Program-made: the position numbers and the translations under genes
Shown: in pieces, positions 50,826-61,800 of the stretch
Position numbering within the stretch: position 1 is the stretch's first letter
Layout: every line of letters starts with the position of its first letter
The notes under the pieces: generated by a model
The model's database searches: none
What the model was told of the DNA's origin: nothing
Seen by the model: only the letters and a program-made list of their open reading frames with translations
DNA from: Symbiodinium natans
Taxonomy: Eukaryota; Sar; Dinophyceae; Suessiales; Symbiodiniaceae
DNA length: 62,000 nt
NCBI GenBank assembly: GCA_905221605.1
Contig: CAJNDS010002202.1
Location: forward strand, 585,001-647,000
Reading direction: 5' to 3'

Positions 50826-52336
50826 GAGGGCCCTATGAAGAAGAGCTCTGCAACCGTGCAGCGCATCCAGGATGTTGCGCTCAGCTGTCGCGAAGGCTTC
50901 CTGCACAAGCAGGGTTTTGGGATTTGCAGGGGGCCCCTAAACCCTAAACCCTAAACCCTAAACCCTAAACCCTAAACCCTAAACCCTAAACCCTAAACCC
51001 CTGGCCCTAAACCTCAAACCCTAAACCCTAAACCCTAAACCCTAAACCGTAAACCCTAAACCCTAAACCGAAACCATACTTGAAGCCGCAGCCAAGAGCA
51101 CACAGACTTGGGGTGGATGGGGGGGCATCTCGCTCCTTGGTAAGTCTCCCTACTTCTGGTGTTGGGGTTTAGGGTTTAGGGTTTAGGGTTTAGGGTTTAG
51201 GGTTTAGGGTTTAGGGTTTAGGGTTTAGGGTTTAGGGTTTAGGGTTTAGGGTTTAGGGTTTAGGGTTTAGGGTTTAGGGTTTAGGGTTTAGGGTTTAGGG
51301 GTTAGGGTTTCGGGGTTAGTTTAGGGTTTAGGGTTTAGGGTTTAGGGTTTAGGGTTTCGGGTTTATGAGTGGTCCAACGATATCCTAGCCCAGAATCCGA
51401 ACAGGCTCCAAAAAGTAGCTCCCCTTAAGGGTTTAGGGTTGGGCCCAGAACCCGGTGAGGATCGACAAAGTAGATCCCCTTTTAAGCTTTAAGGGGTTTC
51501 TAGGGTTTAGGGTTTGGGGTTTAGGGGTTTAGGGGTTGGGGGTTCGGGGTTTGGCGTTTGGGGTTTAGGGTAGCCTAGACCCCGGAGAGAACCCAAAAAG
51601 TAGGTCCCCGTAAGGGTTCCTACACATGACCCAATCTAGACCCGGGAGTAACCCAGGAATAAAAGGGTACCCTTTTTGGTTTCAAGGGGATTATAGGGAA
51701 CCCCCAACCCCAAGAAAAGGAAAAAAGGGCCTACTCCCGGTCCTAGCAATAGTAGGGTCTGGGTAGGGGTAGCAAGCGGACGCTGCTGAGCTTAACCCTA
51801 AACCCCAAACCCCAAACCTTCCGAGGTTTAGGTTTGAGGCTGCCCTTGTGTGTTTTGTTGTGAGGTCTTGGGCGTTCTTGCACCCCCATATGAAATACTC
51901 GCAGTATATTTAGAGTATACCGGGGGTATTTAATATTAGGGGGTAGGGGAGGGGCGGGGGGAGGGGGGGGGGGGTGGGCGGCAAAACATAGGGGATTAAT
52001 GTTCTTGGGGTTTAGGGGGTTTAGGGCTGGGCCCTTGAGCGAGGTCCCAGTTCAGGATTCAGGGCACAAAAGGCTAGAGTCTAGAAGCGTTTTCGGGTCA
52101 AGCACTAAACCCAAATCCCGAAAACAAACTTGTGCTTTCGGGGTTTAGACCCTAAACCCTAAACCCTGAACCCTAGACCCTAGACCCCAAACCCTAAACC
52201 CTAAACCCTAAACCCTAAACCCTAAACCCTAACCCCTAAACCCTAAACCCTAAACCCTAAACCCTAAACCCTAAGCCCAGCAGCCTGTTCGATGAGGTAC
52301 CGCTGCGCTTCCCCATCCGCTTCCTTGCCATGGTGA
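50826..52336 (-). CDS. Cluster of minus-strand exons (unknown)
   Basis: 52336-52276: HHGKEADGEAQRYLIEQAAG. 52078-52025: FCALNPELGPRSRAQP. 51886-51830: VQERPRPHNKTHKGSLK. 51162-51085: EVGRLTKERDAPPSTPSLCA then LGCGFK|GTATGG. 50920-50826: TLLVQEAFATAERNILDALH then GCRALLHRA. Confidence 0.48.
51163..51300 (+). repeat. Perfect TTTAGGG array, about 19 units
   Basis: Uninterrupted units. One of the longest perfect arrays; minus exon EVGRLTKERDAPPS starts at its edge. Confidence 0.95.
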
Positions 52337-52627
52337 CCCCAAAACCCGGGTCTAGGGTCTAGGGTCTAGGGTCTAGGGTCTAGGATCTAGGGTCTAGGGT
52401 TTAGGGTTTAGGGTTTAGGGTTTTGGGGTTTGGGGTTTAGGGTTTACTGTTTAGGGTTTAGGGTGACCCACCCCCCATGAGCCCCCCCCCCCCCCCCTCC
52501 CTTAAGGACCCTGGAATCGAATGTGTGGCTTTCGGGCATAGAGTTTAAACCCTTCAACCCTTAACAGGTAGGCTCTCTTCTGTTGTTGTTCATAATCCCT
52601 TTGAAAGGTTCTAGGAGTATCATTTTA

Positions 52628-53987
52628 GGAGGGCGCCGACTTATTTGGGTCCTTTGGGCCTCCTTTCTGCATGTAAGCAAGCCTGTCACCCTAAACCCTA
52701 AACCCTAAACCCTAAACCCTAAACCCTAAACCCTAAACCCTAAACCCTAACCCCTGAAGACTGCACAAGAAGGGTTGCCAGGAGCTATCGGAGGGAACCT
52801 TAGGGAACCTTGGAGAAGATTAGGGAACCTTAGGGAACCTTAAGGGAACCTTAAGGGAACTTTAGGGAACCTTAGGGAACCTTAAGGGAACCTTAAGGGA
52901 ACTTTAGGGAACCTTAGGGAACCTTAAGGGAACCTTAAGGGAACTTTAGGGACTAGTGGGGAGTAGTAGGGAACCCTGGGTTCCATACCCCCCCTAACCC
53001 CCCCCCCCCTCCCAAGAACCCTAGAGTTATCCCTAAACCCTATGTACACCCTACATAAACCCTCAACCCTATCAAAGAACCCCCCCAAACCCTCAAGAAG
53101 GCTAAGAATGCCTACGTTAAGAACCCTGTGATCCTCTTAAGGACCCGGATGCAAAGTCCAGGCGCAACTGCTGGGTCTTTAGGAGGCCCAAGCACTCATT
53201 TTTCAGCCCCCCCCCCCCCCCCCCCGAACCCAAAAAACACGAACAAAAAACCTCAGGTCCTGAAAGCAGGAAACCCTGAACCCTAAGCCCTGAAGCCTGA
53301 ACCCTAAACACTAAACCCTATAAACCCGAAACCCTGAACCCTTCAACCCTAAACCCTACAACTCCTAGAGTCCCAATGCTGCAAGGCACGATGATGGTCT
53401 TGTTCTTCCGGTAGTCAGCCAGCCGCACCTGTAACAAGTTTTGCACTGCCTACGCCTCCCTTAAGAGCCCCAAGCCTACTTGTTTGTAGATCTTTTGTCG
53501 CAAAACCCTCATGGGATTCTGAGGGGGCCTACCAAAAGAACGGTTTTGGGTAAGCCAGAACTCAAACCCTATAGCATCCCGAGAGCAAAAAACAAAACTT
53601 ACAGAAACAGTTCTTAGGGTTTAGGGTTTTAGGGTTTTAGGGTTTAGGGTTTAGGGTTTAGGGTTTAGGGTGTAGGGTTTAGAGTTTAGGGTTTAGGGTT
53701 TGGGGACAAAGTCGAAATTCTGGATCCCGGTGAACCCCGAAGAATCCGGTTGTCGGGGTTGGGTGTGCGGCCGCTTCTCTCAGCGTTCGCGGTTGAGGGT
53801 TTAGGGTTTAGGGTTTAGGGTTCAGGGTTTAGGGTTTAGGGCTTGGGGCTTCAGGTTTAGGGCTTAGGGCTTAGGGCTTAGGGCTTAGGGCTTAGGGCTT
53901 AGGGCTTAGGGTTTAGGGTTTAGGGTTTAGGGAACCTTGGCTTTGAACCCTAACTCCACGCCTAGGTCATGCACGCAGAGGCTGTGG
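52628..53987 (-). CDS. Cluster of minus-strand exons (unknown)
   Basis: 53987-53935: HSLCVHDLGVELGFKAK. 53796-53703: TLREAAAHPTPTTGFFGVHR. 53435-53360: VRLADYRKNKTIIVPCSIGT after TTGTTACAG. 53208-53125: LKNECLGLLKTQQLRLDFAS. 52690-52628: DRLAYMQKGGPKDPNKSAPS. Confidence 0.48.
52795..52955. repeat. GGGAACCTTA tandem array with 56-bp higher-order period
   Basis: Ten- and eleven-base units (GGGAACCTTA, GGGAACCTTAA, GGGAACTTTA). The order of unit variants itself repeats about three times, giving a higher-order period of roughly 53-56 bp. Confidence 0.85.
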
Positions 53988-54224
53988 GTAGGGTTTAGGG
54001 GATATTGAGGCTCTGGGCCCTAAGGGTCCATGTACTTATTTTGGGCTTAGGGTTTAGGGTTTAGGGTTTAGGGTTTAGGGTTTAGGGTTTAGGGTTTAGG
54101 GTTTAGGGTTTAGGGTTTAGTATATACCTGGGCCCTAAAGCTACTACATGGCAACTCCTTTCAAACCCAAGTGTGTACTATATAGGTAAGTGGACGCTTT
54201 CGGGGGGGGGAGGGGGGGTTAGCC

Positions 54225-54358
54225 TACCGGTTCGAATAGGGACTTATCGAAAGAAGTGCCCCATAGAATCCTTTGAGGAGGTTTTCCTTGGAATGTCAGT
54301 CGTGCCAGAGGAACAACAGTGTGGTTATTTCCCGAATTCACCTCCTAAGAGCCAGTAT
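54225..54358 (+). CDS. Plus-strand open segment
   Basis: RIGTYRKKCPIESFEEVFLG then MSVVPEEQQCGYFPNSPPKS. Looks coding but lies among minus-strand exons. Its 3' end runs into CCCTAAA units. Confidence 0.38.
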
Positions 54359-54471
54359 AACCCTAAACCCTAAACCCTAAACCCTAAACCCTAAACCCTA
54401 AACCCTAAACCCTGAACCCTGAACCCTGAACCCTGAACCCTAAACCCTAAACCCTAAACCCTAAACCCTGC

Positions 54472-55332
54472 CTCCGTCTCGGCGCGCACGACGGTGTGGA
54501 GCTTTCTATTCTCCTCTGTTCTCCTGGGCCGGCGCGAGCCATGCGACGACCGAACCCTTAGGGTTTAGTGTTTAGGGCTTAGGGTTTAGGATTTAGGGTT
54601 TAGGGTTTATGGACCCTGAACCCCTAAACCCTAAACCATAACCCTACGGCTCCAAGGACTCTTATTTTAAGGTATTTAGGCCCAAAGGCCTTGTTATGCT
54701 ATTTCGTGCCTAAGGGAAGCCCCACAACCCCAAGCCCTCAACTGAACCCTCAAACCCTGAACCTAGGCTTTGGGAGAGAGTCCTGGTCTTCATGGTTTCC
54801 CATGCAGGCACGCCAGGCATGGTTCGGGCTCGGCGGCTTGGATTTGTGGCGTCAGGTTGGGAACTTGAGTCTTTGCAGTGCAATTCTCCGTGCTCCGTTT
54901 TCTATCACCATCCCCAAACCCTAAACCCTAAACCGTAAACCATCTGTCCGCAGCCCCGGGCGGCGCAATTGCATCTCCCTATCACCCCTGAACGCCGGTG
55001 TTAAACTTCAACGAGCTCTCAACCCCTAAACCCTAAACCTTAACCCCCCCCCCCCCCCCAAAAAAAAAAAAAAAAAAAACCTATATCCCTAAACACACCC
55101 TGACGCCCGAAACCCTAGCGAAAGCCTATGCACCTCCACTCCATGGACACCCTGAACCCCCAAAACCCTAAACCCTAAACCCTGAACCCTAAACCCTAAA
55201 CCCTAAACCCTGAACCCTGAACCCTAAACCCTAAACCCTAAACCCTAAACCCTAAACCTTCTCCCCCCGAACCCTGGATTCCCCCCCAAAGATGAATCAA
55301 GCAAGAGATGCTGCGCTTGCTTCCGCACCTGC
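54472..55332 (-). CDS. Minus-strand exons (unknown)
   Basis: 55332-55275: VRKQAQHLLLDSSLGG after CTGCCCCGCAG. 55022-54985: SSLKFNTGVQG. 54990-54938: EMQLRRPGLRTDG. 54916-54792: NCTAKTQVPNLTPQIQAAEP then EPCLACLHGKP. 54556-54472: RRTEENRKLHTVVRAETE. Confidence 0.42.
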
Positions 55333-55479
55333 GGGGCAGACACTTAAGTAGTCTACTAATGACCATACCATAATTATGAAGGTTTAGGGTTTAGGGTTTA
55401 GGGTTTGGGGTTTAGGGTTTAGGGTTTAGGGTTTAGGGTTTAGGGCTAGGGTTTAGGGGGTTTAGGGTTTGAGGCCAAG

Positions 55480-56592
55480 GTTTTAGGGGTTTGCGGGAGG
55501 TTGTTAGGCTTTGTGTCGCGCCAGCTGGTCTCGACAAAGAAGTCTACTAGCCCTGGGCCGCATCTCCGCCCTTGGAAGAACTCAACCCTCTATTTTGTGG
55601 GGTTTAGGGTTTAGGGCTAGGGTTTAGGGCTAGGGTTTAGGGCTAGGGTTTAGGGTTAGGGTTTAGGGGTTTATGGAAGGTTTAGCAAAGCAGTAACGAC
55701 ATCCTTCGGGACCCGGCCTGGGTTCGGATCAGTGCAGCCTGCGCGCAGAAGTGAGTTTAGGGTGTGGGGTTTAGGGTTTAGGGTTTAGGGTTTAGGGTTT
55801 AGGGTTTAGGGTTTAGGGTTTAGGGTTTAGGGTTTAGGGTTTGGGGTTTGGGGTTTGGGGTTTAGGGTTTAGGGTTTAGGGTTTAGGGTGCGGATGAGGG
55901 CTTTAGGGCTAGGACTGAGTTTTAGGTTACCTAGGAAGCTGATTATAAGGGGTTTTGGGCTAGAAGAAAAAGAGTCCTGAGCTCGTAATGTGGGGGTTTC
56001 AGGATTCATCCTAAGGGCGTTTAGATTTTGGAGGTTCAGGTTTAGGCCTTTGGAGGTTAGGGATTAGGGTTTCAACCCTAAACCCTAAACCCTAAACCCT
56101 AAATCCTAAACCCTTGGGACTAGTGGCTTGAGAGCTATGGGATCTCGAGTTGCTTGGGGTCGAGGGGCTTAGGGCTCATGGGCTTCCACCACTCCGCTTG
56201 AAGGGTTTGGGCTTGAGGGTTTGAGGCATGGGGTTCAGGGCAGCAGTATGGGCTATAGAGAGGAAACCCTAAACCCTAACACCTAAACCCTAAACCCGAA
56301 CCCCTAAACCCTAAACCCAAAAACTTTGGTCAGAACCTTCTCAAGGCACCGAATGAACTGCAGCAGCCTCTTGGAAGGGACACCCTAAATACTAAACCCT
56401 AAACCCTGAACCCTAAATCTTAAACCCTAAACCCTAAACCTTAACCCTAAACCCTAAACCCCCAAACCCCAAACCCCGTGGTGCACTCCCGGCCTCGTAC
56501 TTGGGCTCCAGGCGAATTCCCCAAAGCCTCACCGAGATCGGCTTCCACTGGGGCCCTGTAAAGCCACTAAACATCTCTGAGCCCGCAGAGGG
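55480..56592 (-). CDS. Minus-strand exons (unknown)
   Basis: 56592-56480: FSGFTGPQWKPISVRLWGIR then LEPKYEAGSAP. 56383-56322: PSKRLLQFIRCLEKVLTKVF. 56200-56135: QAEWWKPMSPKPLDPKQLEI. 56033-55955: ALRMNPETPTLRAQDSFSSS. 55744-55686: AALIRTQAGSRRMSLLLC after TGCGCGCAG. 55577-55480: EFFQGRRCGPGLVDFFVETS then WRDTKPNN. Confidence 0.48.
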
Positions 56593-56699
56593 TTTAGGGC
56601 TTAGGGTTTAGGGTTTAGGGTTTAGGGTTTAGGGTTTAGGGTTTAGGGATTAGGGTTTAGGGTTTAGGGTTTAGGGCTTAGGGTTAGGTATCCGTATTA

Positions 56700-57323
56700 G
56701 TAGTACCACAAGCGGACCTTCCCTTCGTAGGCGACTAAGAGCTCGCACAAAGGTTCAAAGATATTGTAGGCTGGCACCGTTTGCCAACTTGCGTTGCCGT
56801 CGCCCTAAACTTCCCAAGGCCGCGCAAGCCCTAAAGCCTAAACCCCTCTAAATCCTTAATGAAACCCCCTTGAGGAGAAGACCACCGAGCCTAGCCGTTC
56901 CGGCACGGCAGAACACTGGCGAAAGCCCAGGCCCTAGACCCCTTATTAATAACATAGAAACAAATTAGGGTTGAGGGTATTTAGGGGTCCGGGTTCAGGG
57001 TTTAGGGTTCAGGGTTTAGGGTTCGGGGTTTAGGGTTCGGGGTTTAGGGTTTAGGGTTTAGGGTTTAGGGTTTGGCGTTTAGGGTTTGCCACTCAATGCT
57101 GAACTGCCATGGAACCCCAAGCCAGCACTTCTAAGCCTGACAAGCCGCACCTGGGCCCTCTAAGTACCCGAAGCCTCAACCAAAAAAACAGTTCAAAACA
57201 GCATCGCTGGCCTACCCAGATTGGTTCGGGTGGTTTGGCTCTAAACCCGAGTTGTTGCATTTTCACAGGATCGCCGGTTATTGAAGGATTTTCCAGGCAA
57301 ATGCGCGTTGTGGAATAAAGGCA
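56700..57323 (-). CDS. Minus-strand exons (unknown)
   Basis: 57323-57103 is open for about 73 codons (ENPSITGDPVKMQQLGFRAK, PPEPIWVGQRCCFELFFWLR, ending SMAVQH and TGA). 56927-56862: RQCSAVPERLGSVVFSSRG. 56806-56700: NASWQTVPAYNIFEPLCELL then VAYEGKVRLWYY and TAA. Confidence 0.48.
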
Positions 57324-57385
57324 CTACTCGGGCCGAAGGCCAAGAACCCTAAACCCTAAACCCTAAACCATAAACCCTAAACCCT

Positions 57386-58098
57386 AAACCCTAAGCATCG
57401 ACTGAGCTTCCGGCTGAAGGCCCCAGCAAGTAGCGTGGTATGTGCTGAGGGCCCTCTCACCTGCTAGTAAAACTACCGGCGCTTCAGGGTTTAGGATTTC
57501 GAGTTTTAGGGTGTACCTTAGTAACCCCTAACCCCTATACCCGAAACCCTAAACCACAAACCCAAAGCCTGCTTCTTTGTAGGTTGCCCAAGAATCCTAC
57601 AAGAAGCTTCAGAAGAAGAAGCTACAGCAAAGTAGTCGGCTTCTTGAGGTCCCGGGTTAGGGGGGTTACAAAAAGTTGGGGTTTAGGGTTTAGGGTTTAG
57701 GGTTAGGGTTCAGGGTTCAGGGTTCAGGGTTCAGGGTTCAGGGTTCAGGGTTCAGGGTTCAGGGTTCAGGGTTGAGGGTTGAGGGTTGAGGGTTTAGCGT
57801 TTAGGGTTTAGGGTTTAGGGTTTAGGGTTTTGGGTTGGGCTTTGAGGATCCGGATCGTGGTGCACAAGCTCGTGCGTTCGGATTCCGGACACCACAAACT
57901 CTGAAGCCGAGGGTTCTCACCCTAAACGCTAAACCCCCCCCTAAAACACTGAAACCCTGCACATCACCCCAAACCCTAAACCCTAAACCCTAAACCTAAA
58001 CCCTAAACCCTAAACCCTAAACCCTAAACCACAGACTCGATCCCCGGAGCCCTCAACCGCTGTGCTTAAGGCGGGTCTGTGTGTTGAACCAGAAGCAG
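57386..58098 (-). CDS. Minus-strand exons (unknown)
   Basis: 58098-58032: ASGSTHRPALSTAVEGSGDR. 57918-57838: NPRLQSLWCPESERTSLCTT then IRILKA. 57452-57386: VRGPSAHTTLLAGAFSRKLS after CTAGCAG. Confidence 0.42.
57692..57785 (+). repeat. GGGTTCA variant array
   Basis: About ten units of the single-base variant TTCAGGG, then TTGAGGG, bounded by normal TTTAGGG. Homogeneous blocks of one variant suggest local spreading of a mutated unit. Confidence 0.9.
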
Positions 58099-58440
58099 GT
58101 TTGGGATTCAGGGTTTGGGGTTGGCAGGGTTTAGGGTCTTGTATGGTCTGCAGGGTTTAGGGAAAGTGTACTACTATTTGCTTAAGAACCCCAAAGGAAA
58201 AAACATAATCCCTATAATACCTTGAATAAGGAAGAATATTTTTCATTTTTTCGGGGTTCTTAAGCAATTTGTAGTTTAGGGTTTGTAGGGCTTCTAGGCT
58301 TTGTAGGGTCCGAACGGGAAACCTTAACCCTGCCAAATCCATGCCGGCTGAGAAAAAGGCAACCCTAAACCCTAAACCCTAAACCCTGAACTCCAAACCC
58401 TAAACCCTAAACCCTAAACCCTAAACCTCGGCTTCATACT

Positions 58441-58545
58441 AATAATGGGAATAAATTACAAATAACAATAATCATAATAATAATAGAAACAATAATAAGA
58501 ATAATAATAATATATATATATATATATGTTATATTTTAGTGTTCC
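58441..58545. repeat. AAT/AT microsatellite
   Basis: (AATAAT)n and (TA)n, about 100 bp, in an AT-rich stretch 58441-58640. Confidence 0.9.
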
Positions 58546-58564
58546 TTAAGTTAAGTTTACATCT

Positions 58565-59075
58565 AATTTAATGATAAATGACTGCCCTCCAATTTCCCAC
58601 TGTCCCACTTTACACCACACCAGACAAGCACACTCGCATACACATTTTTGCTTAAAAGAGCATAAGGGCTCCCTGCAAAGCACTGGTGAATCTCCATTGC
58701 CCTAAACCCTCAAACCCTGAAAGTCCGAAAGCCCCCGATAGGGTTTGGGGTTTAGGGTTTAGGGTTTAGGCTCTTGAATCTCAATTGAGTCACATGCATC
58801 CTGCATGATCGTCATGACCTGGGTATAGTTCTCCCAGGCCCCTGCGATGGCGAAGTTGTTGCAGGCCTGAGCATGACACACCAAACCCTAAACCCTAAAC
58901 CCTAAACCCTAAACCCTAAACCCTAACCCCAAACCCTAAAAACCACATAAGACCCCATAAGCCCTAGCTCCTAAACCTCGGAACTTCAGAGGAGGATCTG
59001 CTTTCGGAGGAATGTTTGAAGCATTTAAACTAAAGTGCCGGCCTAGCTGCGAGACCCGGAGAATCCCTTCGAGGT
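58565..59075 (-). CDS. Minus-strand exons, possibly 5' part of a gene
   Basis: 59075-58976: LEGILRVSQLGRHFSLNASN then IPPKADPPLKFR. 58882-58768: ACNNFAIAGAWENYTQVMTI then MQDACDSIEIQE. 58699-58565: MEIHQCFAGSPYALLSKNVY, open to TAA in AT-rich sequence. The first two have very good coding composition. Confidence 0.5.
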
Positions 59076-59339
59076 TCAGGGTTTATAATGGTTTAGGGTT
59101 TAGTGTTTTAGTGTCGAGGGGGTAAGTGTCAAAGAGGGTGTAATTTTTAGGGTTTAGAGGTTCGGGCTTGAGGGTTGAAGGGTTTGAGCGGGTTTGAGGG
59201 TGTAAGGGCTCACTGGTTTAGGATTTGAGGGTTCAGGGTTTAAGGCTGTTAGGGTTAGGGTTGAGAGTTTAGGGAGTTCGAGTTTAGGGTTGAAGGTTGA
59301 AAGGTTTGGCGAAAAAAGTCCACTCATCATACTGATAAT

Positions 59340-60350
59340 ATTGGGGCACAAGAGAAATTTACTAAACTAGTGTCCCAACGAAAGAACAATATAGTGCTTA
59401 CAAACAGCCTCATGAAATACGTTTCTTTCAAGCATCTGTTGGCACGCACGGTTTCTTATTCGGGAACTTGTGTTATTAGTCGACCCGTGTGCTAAAAGAC
59501 CCCGGTAAGACCGTACCATTCAGTTCTCACGTTGGGACTCATTATATTACCTTTTCTGGGACTATTTGTCTATTTGTTCATGCTTCGGATTCCCTCCGTT
59601 CATCTGTTCCCAAGCTTATTGTAACCGCCCCAGAAGTCTTGTTATTTGTTAAAACTCTGAGATTCACACCATACTGGTAGACCGTGTGAACTCTAGACTC
59701 ACGAATCCAAGAACAACTGATGGTTAAATTCAAGCTTCTCCAGATCGATCAAAAGCACCATGAATTCACACTCAATATTGGTTCACCGGGGCTGGTTCCT
59801 GTCACTGGGTTCATCATTCGTTTTCTACTAGCAGGCGAACGGTAAGGCAGTGAACGAAGTAAATGAGCGAACAACAAACGCGTTCATTGGTGCGCGCATT
59901 AACTTTTTGCACTTGTATTATTACGATACTAGTTTAGAAAGAACTGTGTGAACACCGTGAACACGTCGTTCATTCGCTTCGTCTTTTTTCTAACTCTTTC
60001 ACTGATGTTCTCACGCTCCCTTAAACCCCTTCCTTTTTCTCTCCTTCTTAGTGGGCTTTTGAGGGGACCGCTGTGAAGATATGACTGCAAGGGGAAGAAA
60101 GAAGAGAGCGACCGCACGAATCGTATGCTTACTACGTGCGCGATAAAGAAGATTAACAAAGGAGAAAAAGGAAAATGGCGTGTGCTCACTCTGGTCTTCG
60201 TTTGCACACTTTTAAATACTTATCTCACCACGAAAGAGGAGGTCGTCCCCATTTGAAAGGACTGCCCCAGCTCCGCAGACCAAAGCCAGAAAACTTCAGA
60301 TGAAGGAATTCTGGTAACTCGTTGATGGAATGCCCAAGGCGGTCAGGCCA
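59340..60350. other. Array-free intergenic-like region
   Basis: About 1 kb without TTTAGGG units, G/C runs or hairpin families, near-even base composition. A 41-codon plus ORF at 59719-59844 (MVKFKLLQIDQKHHEFTLNI ...) and a 92-codon minus ORF at 59929-60207 are open but unsupported. It lies between the 5' side of the gene at 59.08 kb and the 3' end of the gene at 60.35 kb. Confidence 0.5.
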
Positions 60351-60539
60351 AACCGGTATGATTCCCAAACGACATCTCCGTCGTAGTGGATCCGTCCTGG
60401 CTCAGGATCATGCGCCGCTCCGTGTCTAGCCAGAGGCCATCTGCAGAGACGAACATGTCCCATCCGAAGCATCGGCACGTCCAACTTTGTACCTTTCTTT
60501 GAGAGGTGCACGGGGCCCTTGGCCGATGCCCATGCTCAC
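60351..60539 (-). CDS. Terminal exon of a minus-strand gene
   Basis: About 62 codons: HRPRAPCTSQRKVQSWTCRC, FGWDMFVSADGLWLDTERRM, ILSQDGSTTTEMSFGNHTGL, then A and TGA. A competing minus frame is open for 71 codons (MRMGHVRLCR-like) but less protein-like. A TTTAGGG block lies at its 5' edge and none downstream. Confidence 0.5.
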
Positions 60540-60589
60540 TAGGGTTTAGGGTGATTAGGGTTTAGGGTTTAGGGCTTAGGGTTTCTAAG

Positions 60590-61800
60590 CCGAAAATCCC
60601 CAACCGTGGACCAGGGGAAAGGCGTCAAGCATAGGAGCTCGGACATCAAAGGGACTCGAGAATTGGGATATTCCCCCTTATACTTCCTGTTAATATAATA
60701 GGGGGTACGGTTAGAATACGGCGGAACATCCCAAGCCAAAAGCCCTAGAGCAAACCGAAGAGCTACCCAGGAATAGAAAGGGTACCCCTTTTTGTCTTAA
60801 AGGGCCTTCAGAGGGAAACCAAACCCTGAAAAGCTCGAGGTCGAAGGGATTTCGAGATTTTGGGGGCCTTAGGCTATATACTTGTCCAGGGAGGAGGGGC
60901 AGGGGAACTCCTCCTAAACCCGCAACTCACATAGGGTTCAGGGTTTAGAGTTTAGGGTTTAGGGATTAGGGTTTAGGGGTTGAAGCCTTCGACAGCTGAT
61001 CTCGCAACTCGGAGATGTAGATGTCTTCATAGAATGTGAGCATCCTCAGATGTCGAGGGGTTTGGGTTTGAGGATTGAGGGTTGAAGGTTTCGGGTTTAG
61101 CTTGGGGTTTGGCATGTCGGGCTTGGGGGATAGGTACCTTCTAGGTCTACTTCTATTGATTCTTGTTTTGCTGGGGTGAGGGTTAGGGCTTAGGGCTCCT
61201 TTTTAGACGCCAAACACTAGCCCTAAACCGAGTTGGGGGGTGGGGGCGGTCTCATCGTAGGGCAGGGAGACAAGGGGTTGTGAGTGTGTGAGGTTCGTAG
61301 AACCCTACACCCCTAAGCCCTAAACTACCCTAAGAACTTTAGAAAGTACCCAGCCGTACCGTTTTTTAAGGCTTCAAAGGGTTCCCTGAAAGTTTTATAA
61401 GGAATATATGCCCTAAACCCTTAACCCTAAACCCTTGCCCTAGACCCTCAACCCTAAACCCTAACCCGAAACCCTAAACCCTAGAAAACCCGCCCAGCCG
61501 AAACGGGCCTAGGCTGGCTGACATTTGCAGCTGCACGGGTAGGGTCGAGGCGCCCTGAAACCCCATATAATCTCAAGCCCTACAGCCTCAATTGCGACTC
61601 TGGGCCAGAAACCCCCTCGAAGCTCTAAACCCCCTCTATATAATCTTAACCCCCTAAACCCCTTATCCCGAAACGTCAGTTGGTCCTTTAGACCCTAAAC
61701 ACTAAACCCTAAACCCCATCATCCCAAACCCTCATGCGGATCAAGTCTCTGGTTGTAGATGTCGCCCACCTTGTCCATCTTGAGGCGGTACTGCACCTGA
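60590..61800 (-). CDS. Upstream exons of the gene ending at 60351
   Basis: 61800-61733: VQYRLKMDKVGDIYNQRLDP after GATGTCAG. 61558-61490: ASTLPVQLQMSASLGPFRLG. 61274-61225: VSLPYDETAPTPQLG. 61055-60975: MLTFYEDIYISELRDQLSKA. 60918-60882: EEFPCPSSLDK with GTATAT donor. 60666-60590: SSPFDVRAPMLDAFPLVHGW. Unrecognised protein. Confidence 0.5.

Noticed and set aside
59929-60207. 92-codon minus frame as a gene
   Set aside because: Ser/Arg/Phe-rich reading of pyrimidine-rich DNA with no array, splice site or neighbour support; kept as unassigned intergenic sequence.
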